From contig CANLMQ010000008.1 of assembly GCA_947492175.1 (NCBI GenBank), positions 62,001-126,000 of the forward strand: a stretch of DNA of 64,000 bases. Reading direction: 5' to 3'. The notes under the pieces are model-generated. The model made no database searches, was not told the DNA's origin, and saw only the letters and a program-made list of their open reading frames with translations. Of this stretch, positions 8,305-17,308 are shown one piece after another. Source of the stretch: an uncultured Draconibacterium sp. GTDB taxonomy: Bacteria; Bacteroidota; Bacteroidia; Bacteroidales; Prolixibacteraceae. Numbering within the stretch: position 1 is the stretch's first letter; every line of letters starts with the position of its first letter. The translations under genes and the position numbers were made by a program.

Positions 8305-9372
8305 TTAGTATTTATTTGACTTTCGGGTATTTTTATAATGTTTAATCATTTTCCCGAAATCTTTGTCTTTTTTACGTTTTTCTGCAACTGTCGATTCGAA
8401 ATGTTCTTTTTCCTTCTCCATTTTCAGGTAGTTTTCATAACTATCCTTATCAATTTCTCCTGTATTTACAGCTTCTAAAACAGCGCAGCCAATTTCTGAA
8501 GTGTGTGTGCAATCGCTGAACCTGCACGTTTTAGACAACTGAATTATAGTATCAAATGTTTTTTCCAGTCCATCGCCGGAATCTGCAATTCCAACTTCTC
8601 TCATTCCCGGATTATCGATTAAAATACCGCCATTTTCAAGAAGTATCAATTCGCGGTGACTGGTAATATGACGTCCTTTGTTGGTGCTGGCACTGATAGT
8701 GTTGGTTTTCATCAGTTGTTTTCCGGAGAGGTTATTTAGCAGGGTTGACTTACCAACTCCCGACGATCCTAACAAACAATATGTTTTGCCTTGTTTTATT
8801 ATTTTTTCGAGTTGTTCATATCCTTTTTTCGATGCATTGCTTATTGCAAGTACAGGAATTTGTTTTACTCTTTCCTGCACATTGAGTATCAAACCAGATA
8901 AAACTACATCGTCAATCAGGTCTATTTTATTCAGAACGATAATGGGTTCAACATTTGAAGTGTTACAGAGTGTTAAATATCTTTCGATTCGGTTAATATT
9001 AAAATCATTATTTACGGCCTGTACAATAAAAGCATAATCAATATTTGTTGCAATAATTTGCTTTTCGCCTTGTTTCCCAACTGATTGCCGTTCAATAATC
9101 GTTTTTCTGGGAAATACAGCATGAATAAGCACTTTGTTTTCATCGTACTCCGATAGGGCTACCCAATCTCCAACTGCCGGGAAATCAGTTCTTTTCTGTG
9201 CTGAAAATCTTAAATTCCCGATAATTTCAGCGTCATATTCATTATCAATAGTTCTTACGGTGTACCTTTCTTTGTGTTCGGAAGTAACACGACCTACACC
9301 AAACGCCAGGTAGTTGTTTTCTTTTCTGTAGTTTTCCAGTTCTTTGTAATATCCTAAATCTTCAAGTGTCAT
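8305..9372 (-). CDS. rsgA: Ribosome small-subunit GTPase RsgA
   Basis: A circularly permuted GTPase that checks and releases maturing 30S ribosomal subunits. An N-terminal OB-fold (about residues 20-90, 'FPAVGDWVALSEYDENKVLIHAVFPRKT') is followed by the permuted G domain: G4 'NKID', then G1 'GSSGVGKSTLLN', then G3-like 'DNPGMRE'. The C-terminal zinc site reads 'CRFSDCTHTSEIGCAVL', with the Cys-His-Cys ligands present. The length of 355 residues is usual. A TTG at 9426 gives a longer frame, but it lies inside the promoter -7 box at 9424-9431, so ATG 9372 is the better start. Confidence 0.93.
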   Translation of the reverse strand: MTLEDLGYYKELENYRKENNYLAFGVGRVTSEHKERYTVRTIDNEYDAEIIGNLRFSAQKRTDFPAVGDWVALSEYDENKVLIHAVFPRKTIIERQSVGKQGEKQIIATNIDYAFIVQAVNNDFNINRIERYLTLCNTSNVEPIIVLNKIDLIDDVVLSGLILNVQERVKQIPVLAISNASKKGYEQLEKIIKQGKTYCLLGSSGVGKSTLLNNLSGKQLMKTNTISASTNKGRHITSHRELILLENGGILIDNPGMREVGIADSGDGLEKTFDTIIQLSKTCRFSDCTHTSEIGCAVLEAVNTGEIDKDSYENYLKMEKEKEHFESTVAEKRKKDKDFGKMIKHYKNTRKSNKY

Positions 9373-9423
9373 TTCTTTGGTAATCCTTAGGTTTGTTAGT
9401 AATTCATTTAGGTTTCTAAGATA

Positions 9424-9431
9424 CAAAAATA
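9424..9431 (-). promoter_or_regulatory. Bacteroidota -7 box upstream of rsgA
   Basis: TATTTTTG on the minus strand matches TAnnTTTG. No clear TTTG is seen 19-20 bases further upstream, so only the -7 element is supported. It implies a leader of about 45-50 nt. Confidence 0.45.
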
Positions 9432-9488
9432 GATGCGTACTAAGTCGGTGGTTTTTTGAAAGCTTTAGAGAAGGCTTATTTGGGGCAC

Positions 9489-9519
9489 AAAAAAAGGGAA
9501 CCTGCAGGCTCCCTTTTTT
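9489..9519 (-). terminator. Terminator of the alpha-oxoamine synthase gene
   Basis: Inverted repeat (AAAAAAGGGAGCC / GGTTCCCTTTTTT on the minus strand) with a TGCA loop, 21 bp past the stop at 9540. The one non-Watson-Crick position is a G-U pair when transcribed from the minus strand but an A-C mismatch from the plus strand, which fixes its orientation. Confidence 0.8.
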
Positions 9520-9539
9520 GAATCTATAATCGTTACTGA

Positions 9540-10802
9540 TTATTTGTCAACTTCAACTTTTGCAAGGGTTTCGCTTTTATATTCTCCTGCTTCCAGTTTT
9601 ACTTTCACTTCTTTGAACGCTTTTAATGTATATTCAACATCCGAAAGTTCGTGCATTGCAGTAGGTATTAAACGCAGCAAAATTTCGCCTTTAGGAATAA
9701 CCGGGTAAACAACCATCGAACAGAAAATACCGTAGTTTTCGCGAAGGTCGTAAACCATCTGTGTTGCTTCGGCTTCTCCACCTTTCATATAAACCGGAGT
9801 TACCTGCGTGTTGGTTTTTCCAAGATCAAAACCTGCTTCTTTTAATCCTTTCTGAAGTGTATTTACAATTGTCCACAGTTTTTCGCGCAGTTCAGGCATG
9901 GTACGGATCATATCCAAACGTTTCAATGCTCCGATTGTCATTGCCATTGGCAACGATTTTGCAAATGTTTGCGAACGCATGTTGTAACGTAGAATATAGC
10001 AAATATCGGTTTCGCAGGCAATAAAACCACCAATACCGGCCATTGCTTTCGCAAAAGTTCCAAAGTAAAGGTCGATTCCATCCTGAACACCAAAGTGTTC
10101 GCCCGAACCTGCACCAGTTGGTCCCATTGTTCCAAAACCGTGTGCATCATCAACAAACAAACGGAAATCGAATTCTTTTTTAAGAGCTACAATCTCGTCA
10201 AGTTTACCTACCTGGCCAGTCATACCAAATACACCTTCGGTAATAACCAAAATACCACCGCCTGTTTCGGCAGCACGTTTTTGGGCAAAACCTAACATTT
10301 TACGGCATTTTTCAATGTTGTTGTGTTGGTACACAAAACTTTTACCGCCTTTTGCTTTATGTAGGAAAACTCCGTCCATAATACAAGCATGCGATTCTGA
10401 ATCGTATACAATAACATCGTTTCTACTGGCCAGCACATCAATTGCTGAAACCATTCCCTGGTAACCGTAGTTTAACAAGAAAGCATCAGGTTTGCTTACG
10501 AATGCTGCAAGTTCGCGTTCCAGTTGCTCGTGTTTTACGGTTTGTCCCGACATCATACGAGCCCCCATTGGGTAAGCCATTCCATACTGTTCAGCTGCTT
10601 CTGCATCTGCTTTTCTTACTTCCGGATGGTTCCCCAATCCAAGGTAGTTGTTCAAACTCCAGGTTAATACTTCTTTCCCGCGGAAATTCATTCTGGCACC
10701 AATTTCGCCTTCCAATTTAGGAAATGCAAAATATCCGTGAATCTGATCCATCCACTTACCTATGTCACCTTTGTTTTCTCTGAATTTTGCAAATATATCC
10801 AC
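9540..10802 (-). CDS. PLP-dependent alpha-oxoamine synthase (SPT/KBL/BioF family)
   Basis: A fold-type-I PLP enzyme of about 420 residues that condenses an amino acid with an acyl-CoA. Visible motifs are 'GARMMSGQT', 'YDSESHACIMDG' (His over PLP), 'DDAHGFGTMG' (Asp-Ala-His clamp) and 'YFGTFAKAMAGIGGF', with the Schiff-base lysine. Members include serine palmitoyltransferase, KBL and BioF. In Bacteroidota, which make sphingolipids, this protein type has been proposed as the serine palmitoyltransferase; no biotin or threonine-degradation gene lies nearby. The GTG at 10802 is preferred: the longest frame starts at 10892, upstream of a strong promoter (10835-10865) and adds 30 atypical residues. 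Confidence 0.85.
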   Translation of the reverse strand: MDIFAKFRENKGDIGKWMDQIHGYFAFPKLEGEIGARMNFRGKEVLTWSLNNYLGLGNHPEVRKADAEAAEQYGMAYPMGARMMSGQTVKHEQLERELAAFVSKPDAFLLNYGYQGMVSAIDVLASRNDVIVYDSESHACIMDGVFLHKAKGGKSFVYQHNNIEKCRKMLGFAQKRAAETGGGILVITEGVFGMTGQVGKLDEIVALKKEFDFRLFVDDAHGFGTMGPTGAGSGEHFGVQDGIDLYFGTFAKAMAGIGGFIACETDICYILRYNMRSQTFAKSLPMAMTIGALKRLDMIRTMPELREKLWTIVNTLQKGLKEAGFDLGKTNTQVTPVYMKGGEAEATQMVYDLRENYGIFCSMVVYPVIPKGEILLRLIPTAMHELSDVEYTLKAFKEVKVKLEAGEYKSETLAKVEVDK

Positions 10803-10834
10803 CTTATTCAATTTTATATTTTTATAATAAGCTG

Positions 10835-10865
10835 CAAATGTAAGCTTTTTTAAAATCTCAGCAAA
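10835..10865 (-). promoter_or_regulatory. Bacteroidota promoter for the alpha-oxoamine synthase
   Basis: On the minus strand TTTG (10865-10862), exactly 19 nt, then TACATTTG (10842-10835): a perfect consensus with perfect spacing. Transcription would start near 10830, which places the translation start downstream at the GTG 10802. Confidence 0.75.
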
Positions 10866-11044
10866 TGTGTTAAATAATACTAAGTAATTCACTTAACATT
10901 AAAAATGAATCGTATATTCACCAGCAAGATAATTAAACAAGTTGTTATATGAGGTTAAAAATGAATACAATAGCTGCGAATGTTAATTCCATGCATACAG
11001 TTAAATTTTGATGTTCATATAGTTTCAGTTAACTAAAAAAAGTA

Positions 11045-11052
11045 TATTTTTG
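11045..11052 (+). promoter_or_regulatory. Bacteroidota -7 box just before bamD
   Basis: TATTTTTG matches TAnnTTTG and ends only 4 nt before the first candidate start of bamD. A start site near 11056 would give a very short or no leader. No clear -33 TTTG is seen. Confidence 0.5.
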
Positions 11053-11056
11053 CGCC

Positions 11057-11890
11057 ATGTTTATGAAAATGAGATTTCTGGGAATAGGACTAGTGGTATT
11101 AATGCTCGTATTGGGGGCTTGTGGTGACTATAATAAAATTGTTAAAAGTACCGATTACGAGTTTAAATACAAGAAGGCTGTTGAATATTACGAAGACGGT
11201 GAGTATGTTCGTTCAGGAACATTGTTTAAAGAATTGGTAAATATTTACAGAGGAACCACCCGGGCTGATAAAATCTATTATTATTATGCTAAGAGTATGA
11301 TTGGCCAAAAAGATTATTTAATGGCCGGTCATTATTTCAGATCTTTGGTAAAAGAATTTCCGAACAGTGATTACACCGAAGAAGCGCAGTTTATGGTGGG
11401 CTACTGTTCGTATCTGATTTCTCCAAAACCCAGGCTCGACCAGCAAGTTACGCAGGAAGCGATTGATGCATTGGAATTGTATATAAACCTGTATCCATAC
11501 AGCGAGCGGGTTGATGAGGCCAATCGTTTAATTGACGAATTGGAAGATAAGATGGTGTTTAAGTCGTATTTAAGTGCTAAATTGTATTTCGATTTTGAAA
11601 ATTACAAAGCTGCGGTAGTTGCATTAACAAATAGTTTGGAAAAATATCCCGACAGTAAATACCGGGAAGAGTTAAAATATATGTTATTAAAGTCGAAATA
11701 CCTGTTGGCATCCAATAGTGTTCTTGCAAAAGCAGAGAGCAGGTATACGAATGCACTCGACGAGTATTTTTCATTTATTGATGAGTACCCCGAAAGTAAA
11801 TACAAAAAAGAGGTAGATAAATTTTACGAAAAAGCCTCAGAAGTATTACATTACGAAGAAGAACAACAAGAAGAAACAAACATTAATTAG
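11057..11890 (+). CDS. bamD: Outer-membrane assembly lipoprotein BamD
   Basis: A 277-residue lipoprotein with lipobox 'LGAC' (Cys22) and five TPR-like helix pairs ('KAVEYYEDGEYVRSGTLFKELV', 'YYYYAKSMIGQKDYLMAGHYFRSLV' and so on). This is the BamD architecture of the BAM complex, which inserts beta-barrel proteins; it sits at the periplasmic face of the outer membrane. Three in-frame ATGs (11057, 11063, 11069) all leave a signal peptide, and the promoter box ending at 11052 favours one of the later two. It begins a tightly spaced run bamD-rpoZ-coaBC-DUF4835-recN typical of Bacteroidota. Confidence 0.92.
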   Translation: MFMKMRFLGIGLVVLMLVLGACGDYNKIVKSTDYEFKYKKAVEYYEDGEYVRSGTLFKELVNIYRGTTRADKIYYYYAKSMIGQKDYLMAGHYFRSLVKEFPNSDYTEEAQFMVGYCSYLISPKPRLDQQVTQEAIDALELYINLYPYSERVDEANRLIDELEDKMVFKSYLSAKLYFDFENYKAAVVALTNSLEKYPDSKYREELKYMLLKSKYLLASNSVLAKAESRYTNALDEYFSFIDEYPESKYKKEVDKFYEKASEVLHYEEEQQEETNIN

Positions 11891-11893
11891 AAT

Positions 11894-12229
11894 ATGGATT
11901 ACAAGAAAACGAAAGCAGCTCCGTCAACTATTTCACGCGATTTGGAGGTATTGACTCAGGAAACCGGAAATATTTATGAAACTGTTATGCTTTTGGCTAA
12001 AAGAGCAAATCAGATTTCTTCGGAACTGAAAGAAGAGTTAAATCAGAAATTGCAAGAGTTTGCCTCGTATACTGATAACCTGGAAGAAATTTTTGAAAAC
12101 AGAGAGCAAATTGAAATTTCGAAATTTTACGAACGTTTACCAAAACCAACTTTGATTGCGTTTGAAGAGTTAAAAGAAGGCGAAATTTACCACAGAAATC
12201 CAGCTCGCGAAAACAAACAACGCATCTAA
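11894..12229 (+). CDS. rpoZ: DNA-directed RNA polymerase subunit omega (Bacteroidota type)
   Basis: A 111-residue protein of the Rpb6/RpoZ family in its Bacteroidota form. 'TGNIYETVMLLAKRANQIS' is the conserved helix that contacts the beta-prime subunit, and 'PKPTLIAFEELKEGEIYHRNP' is the usual Bacteroidota tail. It promotes assembly and stability of RNA polymerase. It starts 3 bp after bamD and 14 bp before coaBC, so it is co-transcribed. Confidence 0.92.
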   Translation: MDYKKTKAAPSTISRDLEVLTQETGNIYETVMLLAKRANQISSELKEELNQKLQEFASYTDNLEEIFENREQIEISKFYERLPKPTLIAFEELKEGEIYHRNPARENKQRI

Positions 12230-12243
12230 TAAAATCATGCCTG

Positions 12244-13446
12244 ATGAGGCTTGAGGGAAAAAATATTATACTTGGGATAACGGGAAGTATTGCAGCTTAT
12301 AAAGCAGCAATGCTTCTTCGGCTTTTAATAAAGGAGGGAGCCGAAGTTCAGGTTGTTATCACACCGGCAGGTAAAGAGTTTATTACGCCGGTTACACTTT
12401 CGGCACTTTCAAATAAACCAGTGGTTAGCGAGTTTTTTGGTGCAAACGATGGTACCTGGAACAGTCATGTTGATTTGGGATTGTGGGCCGATTTAATGGT
12501 GATTGCTCCGGCAACTGCTTCAACAATGGGTAAAATGGCCAATGCCATTGCCGATAATATGCTGGTTACAACATATATGTCTGCCAAGTGTCCGGTTTTG
12601 GTCGCCCCCGCAATGGATCTCGATATGTTTGCCCACCCGTCGACACAACGTAATATTTCCATACTAAAGGAATACGGTAATATTATTGTTGAACCTGGAG
12701 AAGGAGCGCTGGCCAGCGGTCTAACTGGTAAAGGTCGTATGGAAGAACCGGAGAAGATTGTTGAAGTTGTGGTAGAGCAATTATCGCGAAAAAAAAAACT
12801 TCTGAATAAATGGTTTTTGGTAACTGCCGGGCCGACCTTCGAAAAAATTGATCCGGTACGTTTTATAGGCAACTATTCTTCCGGTAAAATGGGATATGCC
12901 ATTGCTGAAGAACTGGCAGATGAGGGAGCAAAAGTAACCTTGGTATCCGGGCCGGTTTCAGTATCCGCAAAAAATAGTAATATACATGTAGTACCCGTTG
13001 AATCGGCAGCTGAAATGTATGCCGAAGCGGTGTCGGCATTTCAAAACTGCGATGGTGCAATTATGTGTGCTGCAGTTGCAGATTTTACTCCGGTAATAAA
13101 CCAAACAGAGAAAACCAAGCGAGGCAAAGAAAACTGGAGCATTGAACTGGAGCCAACCAAAGATATTGCTGCTGAATTGGGAAGACTAAAAACTAAAAAT
13201 CAACTTTTAGTGGGTTTCGCTCTTGAAACAAACAACGAGTTGGAAAATGCTCAAAAGAAACTGGAGAAGAAAAATCTGGATTTTATTGTGCTAAACTCGT
13301 TAAACGATAAGGGGGCTGGTTTTGGTGTTGATACGAATAAAATAACTATTGTTGACCGAAACAATAAACTGCAAAATTTTGAGTTAAAAAGTAAGAAAGA
13401 AGTTGCCAAAGATATTGTTGAAAAAATAGTAGAAAGTGTAATTTAA
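12244..13446 (+). CDS. coaBC: Bifunctional phosphopantothenoylcysteine decarboxylase/synthetase CoaBC
   Basis: A 400-residue fusion for coenzyme A synthesis. The N-terminal CoaC flavoprotein half (1-180) shows 'GITGSIAAYKAAMLLRLL', the active-site region 'WNSHVDLGLWADLMVIAPATA' and 'APAMDLDMF'. The C-terminal CoaB half (190-400) shows 'VTAGPTFEKIDPVRFIGNYSSGKMGYAIAEE', 'AAVADFTP' and 'LVGFALETN'. It joins 4'-phosphopantothenate to cysteine using CTP and then decarboxylates the product. Start ATG 12244, 14 bp after rpoZ. Confidence 0.95.
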   Translation: MRLEGKNIILGITGSIAAYKAAMLLRLLIKEGAEVQVVITPAGKEFITPVTLSALSNKPVVSEFFGANDGTWNSHVDLGLWADLMVIAPATASTMGKMANAIADNMLVTTYMSAKCPVLVAPAMDLDMFAHPSTQRNISILKEYGNIIVEPGEGALASGLTGKGRMEEPEKIVEVVVEQLSRKKKLLNKWFLVTAGPTFEKIDPVRFIGNYSSGKMGYAIAEELADEGAKVTLVSGPVSVSAKNSNIHVVPVESAAEMYAEAVSAFQNCDGAIMCAAVADFTPVINQTEKTKRGKENWSIELEPTKDIAAELGRLKTKNQLLVGFALETNNELENAQKKLEKKNLDFIVLNSLNDKGAGFGVDTNKITIVDRNNKLQNFELKSKKEVAKDIVEKIVESVI

Positions 13447-13481
13447 TTCGAGATACTGTTTTTCGCATCATTTAAGAAATT

Positions 13482-14390
13482 ATGAAGAAATTCTTTACAG
13501 CTGTATTATTTGTTTTAGCGTTTGCAATTGTTGGAAATGCACAGGAGTTACGGTGTAATGTTACTGTATCTGCACGTGGTATTCAGGGGGCAAACCAAAA
13601 CCTGTTTCGTACCATGCAGTCTGATTTGTACGAATTTATGAACAATCGTAAATGGACCGATCATGTGTATAGTTACGATGAAAAAATACGCTGTAATATT
13701 CTCATTCGTTTAGACGATCAAATTTCGGCAGATGAGTTTAAGGGATCAATTCAGGTGCAGCTTACCCGCCCCATTTTTAATTCCAGTTATACGTCGACGG
13801 TTTTAAATATAAAAGACAACGACTTTCACTGTAAATATGTAGAGTATCAACCGCTTGAATTTAACGAAACTTCGAATCGTGACAACCTGACTAATATTAT
13901 GGCGTTTTATGCCTATGTTATTTTAGGTTTTGATTACGATACATTTTCGGAAGAAGGGGGCACCGAGTTTTTTCAGAAGGCACAGGCCATTGTTAACAAT
14001 TCGCAAAATGCCCGCGAACGGGGTTGGAAAGCATTTGAAAGCGAAAGAAACCGATACTGGCTGATCGAGAATGTAATGAACAAATCCTACTCGTCGTTTC
14101 GTACGTGCATGTATACATACCACCGGCTGGGGCTAGACATGATGTCGGAACGAGTGGAAGAGGGAAGAGCAAATGTTGCCAATTCGTTGCGTGATATTCA
14201 GAAGGTATTTCGCCGCCGCCCATCGACATACATACTGCAAATGTTCTTCGATGCCAAAGCCCAGGAACTTGTGAATATATTCTCAAAATCGTACCCTGAT
14301 GAACGAAACCGGGTAATGGCAATTTTGAATGAAGTTGATCCGTCAAACGGAAGTAAGTACGAAAAAATTGCAGAAAACGAGGGACTCTAA
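13482..14390 (+). CDS. DUF4835 protein (PorD-like, type IX secretion associated)
   Basis: A 302-residue protein with a signal peptide (cut at 'GNAQ') and the pattern of DUF4835: 'ELRCNVTVSARGIQGANQNLFRTMQSDLYEFMNNRKWTD' at the N terminus, 'LTNIMAFYAYVILGFDYDTFS' in the middle, and 'FFDAKAQELVNIFSKS' near the end. DUF4835 proteins are periplasmic or outer-membrane proteins conserved in Bacteroidota and linked to PorD of the type IX system; I give no symbol because the role here is unproven. It lies between coaBC and recN, its usual position. Confidence 0.8.
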   Translation: MKKFFTAVLFVLAFAIVGNAQELRCNVTVSARGIQGANQNLFRTMQSDLYEFMNNRKWTDHVYSYDEKIRCNILIRLDDQISADEFKGSIQVQLTRPIFNSSYTSTVLNIKDNDFHCKYVEYQPLEFNETSNRDNLTNIMAFYAYVILGFDYDTFSEEGGTEFFQKAQAIVNNSQNARERGWKAFESERNRYWLIENVMNKSYSSFRTCMYTYHRLGLDMMSERVEEGRANVANSLRDIQKVFRRRPSTYILQMFFDAKAQELVNIFSKSYPDERNRVMAILNEVDPSNGSKYEKIAENEGL

Positions 14391-14515
14391 GAAATTAAGA
14401 CTATTCCAAACACTTCCTGATTTTAATTAGTTTCTTTATTCAAATCAAAAGAAATATTGATTGCCGTTGATAGTTTTTTGGTACTTTTAAAACCTGTAAA
14501 AAATATTAATTCAGA

Positions 14516-16171
14516 ATGCTGTCGAGATTATCAATTTCCAATTATGCTTTAATTCATAAACTGCAGGTCGATTTTCATAAAAATCTGAATTCCGTAACAG
14601 GAGAAACGGGGGCCGGGAAGTCAATTATTCTTGGTGCTCTGGGATTAATTTTGGGGAATCGGGCCGATCTTTCTGTATTAAAAAATAAAGATGAAAAATG
14701 CATTGTTGAAGGGCAGTTCGAAGTTAATAACTATTCGCTTAATGGTTTTTTCGATGAGAATGATCTGGATTACGATCCTTCAACAATATTACGTAGGGAA
14801 ATTACTCCGTCCGGTAAATCGCGGGCTTTTATAAACGATACACCTGTAAATTTAAAGGTGCTGCGAGAGTTGGGGCTGAAACTGATTGACATCCATTCGC
14901 AACATCAGAACCTCGAATTAAGTAATCAAAAGTTTCAACTTAATCTGGTTGATTCGGTGGCAGGAACCGGTAGTGTTTTTGCAGAATATAAAAAGTTATA
15001 TACTCAATTTAAAAATCAGGAGAGATTACTTGCTGACGTTAAGGAGAAGGCAGAAAAATCGAAAACGGATTTAGATTATTTCCAGTTTCAGTTTAACCAG
15101 TTGGAAGAGGCAAAATTAGTTGATGCTGAACAAGAGGAATTGGAAAGTGAATTGGAGAAACTGACTCATGCCGAAGATATAAAAACGGCTTTTCTTGAGG
15201 CAGGGCAATTATTGGATAACGAAACAATTTCGGTAGTACAAAATGTTCGGGAGGCGCATAAAGCACTGGATAAAATTAAAGATTTCGACAGTGATGCGGC
15301 TGATTTATCGGAGCGGCTGGAAAGTGCGGTATTGGAATTGAAAGATATTGTTGAAGAAGCCGAAACTTTTGCAGAACGAATAGAGTTTAATCAGTCGCGA
15401 ATTGAGGAAGTGAACGACCGGTTGAATTTGCTATACAGTCTTCAGCAAAAGCACAATGTGGGTAGTGTGGCTGAGTTAATTGAATTGCGTACTGAGTTTG
15501 ATGAAAAAATAAATCGGGCTGTGGGCTACGACAGCGAAATTAAAGAGCTGGAAGATCAGTTGGAAAAATCTAAAACAGAACTCGATAAAAAAGCAGACCA
15601 GTTAACAAAGTTGCGTAAAAGTGCATTTCCTGTTATTGAAAAATCTGTTGTAGCAGATTTGAAACAAATGGGAATGACCAGATCGAGTCTGCAAATTGTA
15701 CATACGAAACTGGAGAATTTTAATACTGACGGTAAAGATTCAGTTTCGCTATTATTTAGTGCAAATACTGATTCTGTCCCGGACGAAATATCGAAGATTG
15801 CTTCCGGAGGTGAAATGTCGCGATTAATGCTGGCCATTAAAAATCTGCTTCGGAATTCAAAGGCACTGCCAACTGTTATTTTCGACGAGATTGATACAGG
15901 AGTATCTGGCGAAATAGCTGTAAAAATGGGAAATATCATTAAAACATTTTCAACAACAACCCAGATTATAAATATTACTCATTTGCCACAAATTGCAGCT
16001 AAAGGCGATGTTCATCTTCAGGTATACAAGCTGGAAAACAATGGAAAAACATTTACCTCAATCAGGCAGCTAAACGAGAATGAAAGAGTGGAAGAGCTGG
16101 CAAAAATGGTTGGGGGTGAAAAACCAACAGAAACTGCGATGAAAGCGGCGCAGGAACTTTTACAGAACTAA
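14516..16171 (+). CDS. recN: DNA repair protein RecN
   Basis: A 551-residue SMC-like ATPase acting in double-strand-break repair. Walker A 'GETGAGKS' is at residues 29-36, a long coiled coil spans roughly 160-380, and the C-terminal head carries the signature 'ASGGEMSRLMLAIK' and Walker B 'PTVIFDEIDTGVSG'. The length is normal. It is the last gene of the bamD-recN run, 125 bp after the DUF4835 gene, and may have its own weak promoter in that gap ('TACTTTTA'). Confidence 0.95.
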   Translation: MLSRLSISNYALIHKLQVDFHKNLNSVTGETGAGKSIILGALGLILGNRADLSVLKNKDEKCIVEGQFEVNNYSLNGFFDENDLDYDPSTILRREITPSGKSRAFINDTPVNLKVLRELGLKLIDIHSQHQNLELSNQKFQLNLVDSVAGTGSVFAEYKKLYTQFKNQERLLADVKEKAEKSKTDLDYFQFQFNQLEEAKLVDAEQEELESELEKLTHAEDIKTAFLEAGQLLDNETISVVQNVREAHKALDKIKDFDSDAADLSERLESAVLELKDIVEEAETFAERIEFNQSRIEEVNDRLNLLYSLQQKHNVGSVAELIELRTEFDEKINRAVGYDSEIKELEDQLEKSKTELDKKADQLTKLRKSAFPVIEKSVVADLKQMGMTRSSLQIVHTKLENFNTDGKDSVSLLFSANTDSVPDEISKIASGGEMSRLMLAIKNLLRNSKALPTVIFDEIDTGVSGEIAVKMGNIIKTFSTTTQIINITHLPQIAAKGDVHLQVYKLENNGKTFTSIRQLNENERVEELAKMVGGEKPTETAMKAAQELLQN

Positions 16172-16244
16172 TCTTTACCGGTTGCTAAAATTCTAGATAA
16201 AGTAAGCTTATTGAATAATTGAAAAGAAAGCTGCAAATTAAGAG

Positions 16245-16252
16245 TACTTTTG
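16245..16252 (+). promoter_or_regulatory. Bacteroidota -7 box for the CvfB-like gene
   Basis: TACTTTTG is a perfect TAnnTTTG match 55 nt before the ATG at 16308. The -33 element is weak (TTGA-like), so confidence is moderate. Confidence 0.45.
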
Positions 16253-16307
16253 TATCCTTATAAATGACAAATCAATATCGGATAGTAATCTGATAAAATC
16301 ACTGAAT

Positions 16308-17141
16308 ATGTTAGAAATTGGAAAATTAAATACTTTGGCACTCATTCGTGAAACCGAAAATGGTGTGTATCTGGATGGGGGAGATCATGGTGAAATATTA
16401 ATGCCCAGAAAGTTTGTAACCGATGAAGTAAAGGAGGCTGGAGAAGCAGAAGTTTTTGTATATACCGATTCGGAAGACCGTCTGGTCGCCACTACCGAAA
16501 CTCCATTGGCAATGGTCGGTGAGTTTGCCTGCCTTACAGTAAAGGCAACAAGCAGTTTTGGCGCTTTTCTTGACTGGGGCCTGCCAAAAGATTTATTGGT
16601 TCCATTTCGCGAACAACGAAGTAAAATGATTGAAGGCAACAGTTACTGGGTCTATATTTACCTCGATTTACTTTCAAACAGAATTGCAGCTTCGGCAAAA
16701 CTTAATAAATTTCTGGATAATACGCCTCCCGAGTATACAAAGGGGCAGGAAGTAGATTTGATAATAATGGAGGAAACGGAACTGGGGTATAAAGCAATTG
16801 TTAACCTGGAGCATTCCGGTATGTTGTATAAAAATCAGGTGTTTCAACATCTGGAAATCGGATTGAAGACTAAAGGTTATGTGAGTAAAGTTCGGAACGA
16901 TGAAAAAATCGATTTGCTTCTGGAGAAACCGGGATATGAAAAGGTAGATGCTATTTCCGAAAAAATATTGAATGAATTAAGAGAAAACAGGGGATTTATA
17001 GCGGTGTCAGATAAAACATCGCCCGAAATGATTCATGCAATGTTTGGTATCAGTAAAAAGAATTTTAAAAAGGCTATAGGTGGTTTGTACAAAAAGCACC
17101 TGATCACTTTTGAGTCAGATGGAATTAAACTGGTAAAATAA
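16308..17141 (+). CDS. S1-domain RNA-binding protein, CvfB family
   Basis: A 277-residue CvfB/YitL-type protein with three S1-like beta-barrels (about 1-65, 70-135 and 145-210) and a C-terminal winged helix ('MIHAMFGISKKNFKKAIGGLYKKHLITFE', about 245-275). The conserved 'SSFGAFLDWGLPKDLLVPFREQ' is the second S1 core. CvfB binds RNA and affects virulence-factor expression in staphylococci; the role in Bacteroidota is not established. Own promoter box at 16245 and terminator-like hairpin at 17247. Confidence 0.87.
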   Translation: MLEIGKLNTLALIRETENGVYLDGGDHGEILMPRKFVTDEVKEAGEAEVFVYTDSEDRLVATTETPLAMVGEFACLTVKATSSFGAFLDWGLPKDLLVPFREQRSKMIEGNSYWVYIYLDLLSNRIAASAKLNKFLDNTPPEYTKGQEVDLIIMEETELGYKAIVNLEHSGMLYKNQVFQHLEIGLKTKGYVSKVRNDEKIDLLLEKPGYEKVDAISEKILNELRENRGFIAVSDKTSPEMIHAMFGISKKNFKKAIGGLYKKHLITFESDGIKLVK

Positions 17142-17246
17142 TGTGAACATATGCCTAAAAACATGTTTTTAAATTTGGAACATTTTAGCAAAAAAGTCTA
17201 AATTTAAACAACAATATTTTCATGTTGTGATTTTTGGTTAAATAGG

Positions 17247-17277
17247 GAGGGAAGCAGAGGTTTCCCTCTTATCTTTT
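17247..17277 (+). terminator. Terminator-like hairpin after the CvfB-like gene
   Basis: Stem GAGGGAA / TTCCCTC (17247-17253 with 17262-17268), followed by a T-rich stretch. Modest stem of 7 bp. Confidence 0.5.
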
Positions 17278-17308
17278 TACCGTATCTTATAAAACCAAAT
17301 CATAGCTA

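Noticed and set aside
7954..8319. Open frame on the plus strand over the 42-bp repeats (Asn/Ser-rich 121-residue product)
   Set aside because: Begins inside the OsmC terminator and is open mainly because the repeat length is a multiple of 3. No start-site context; annotated as a repeat instead.
9373..9426. 18-residue N-terminal extension of RsgA from TTG 9426
   Set aside because: The TTG overlaps the -7 box and the extension is not needed for the normal RsgA length.
10803..10892. 30-residue N-terminal extension of the alpha-oxoamine synthase
   Set aside because: Contains a perfect promoter for the same strand, so it lies upstream of the transcript start.
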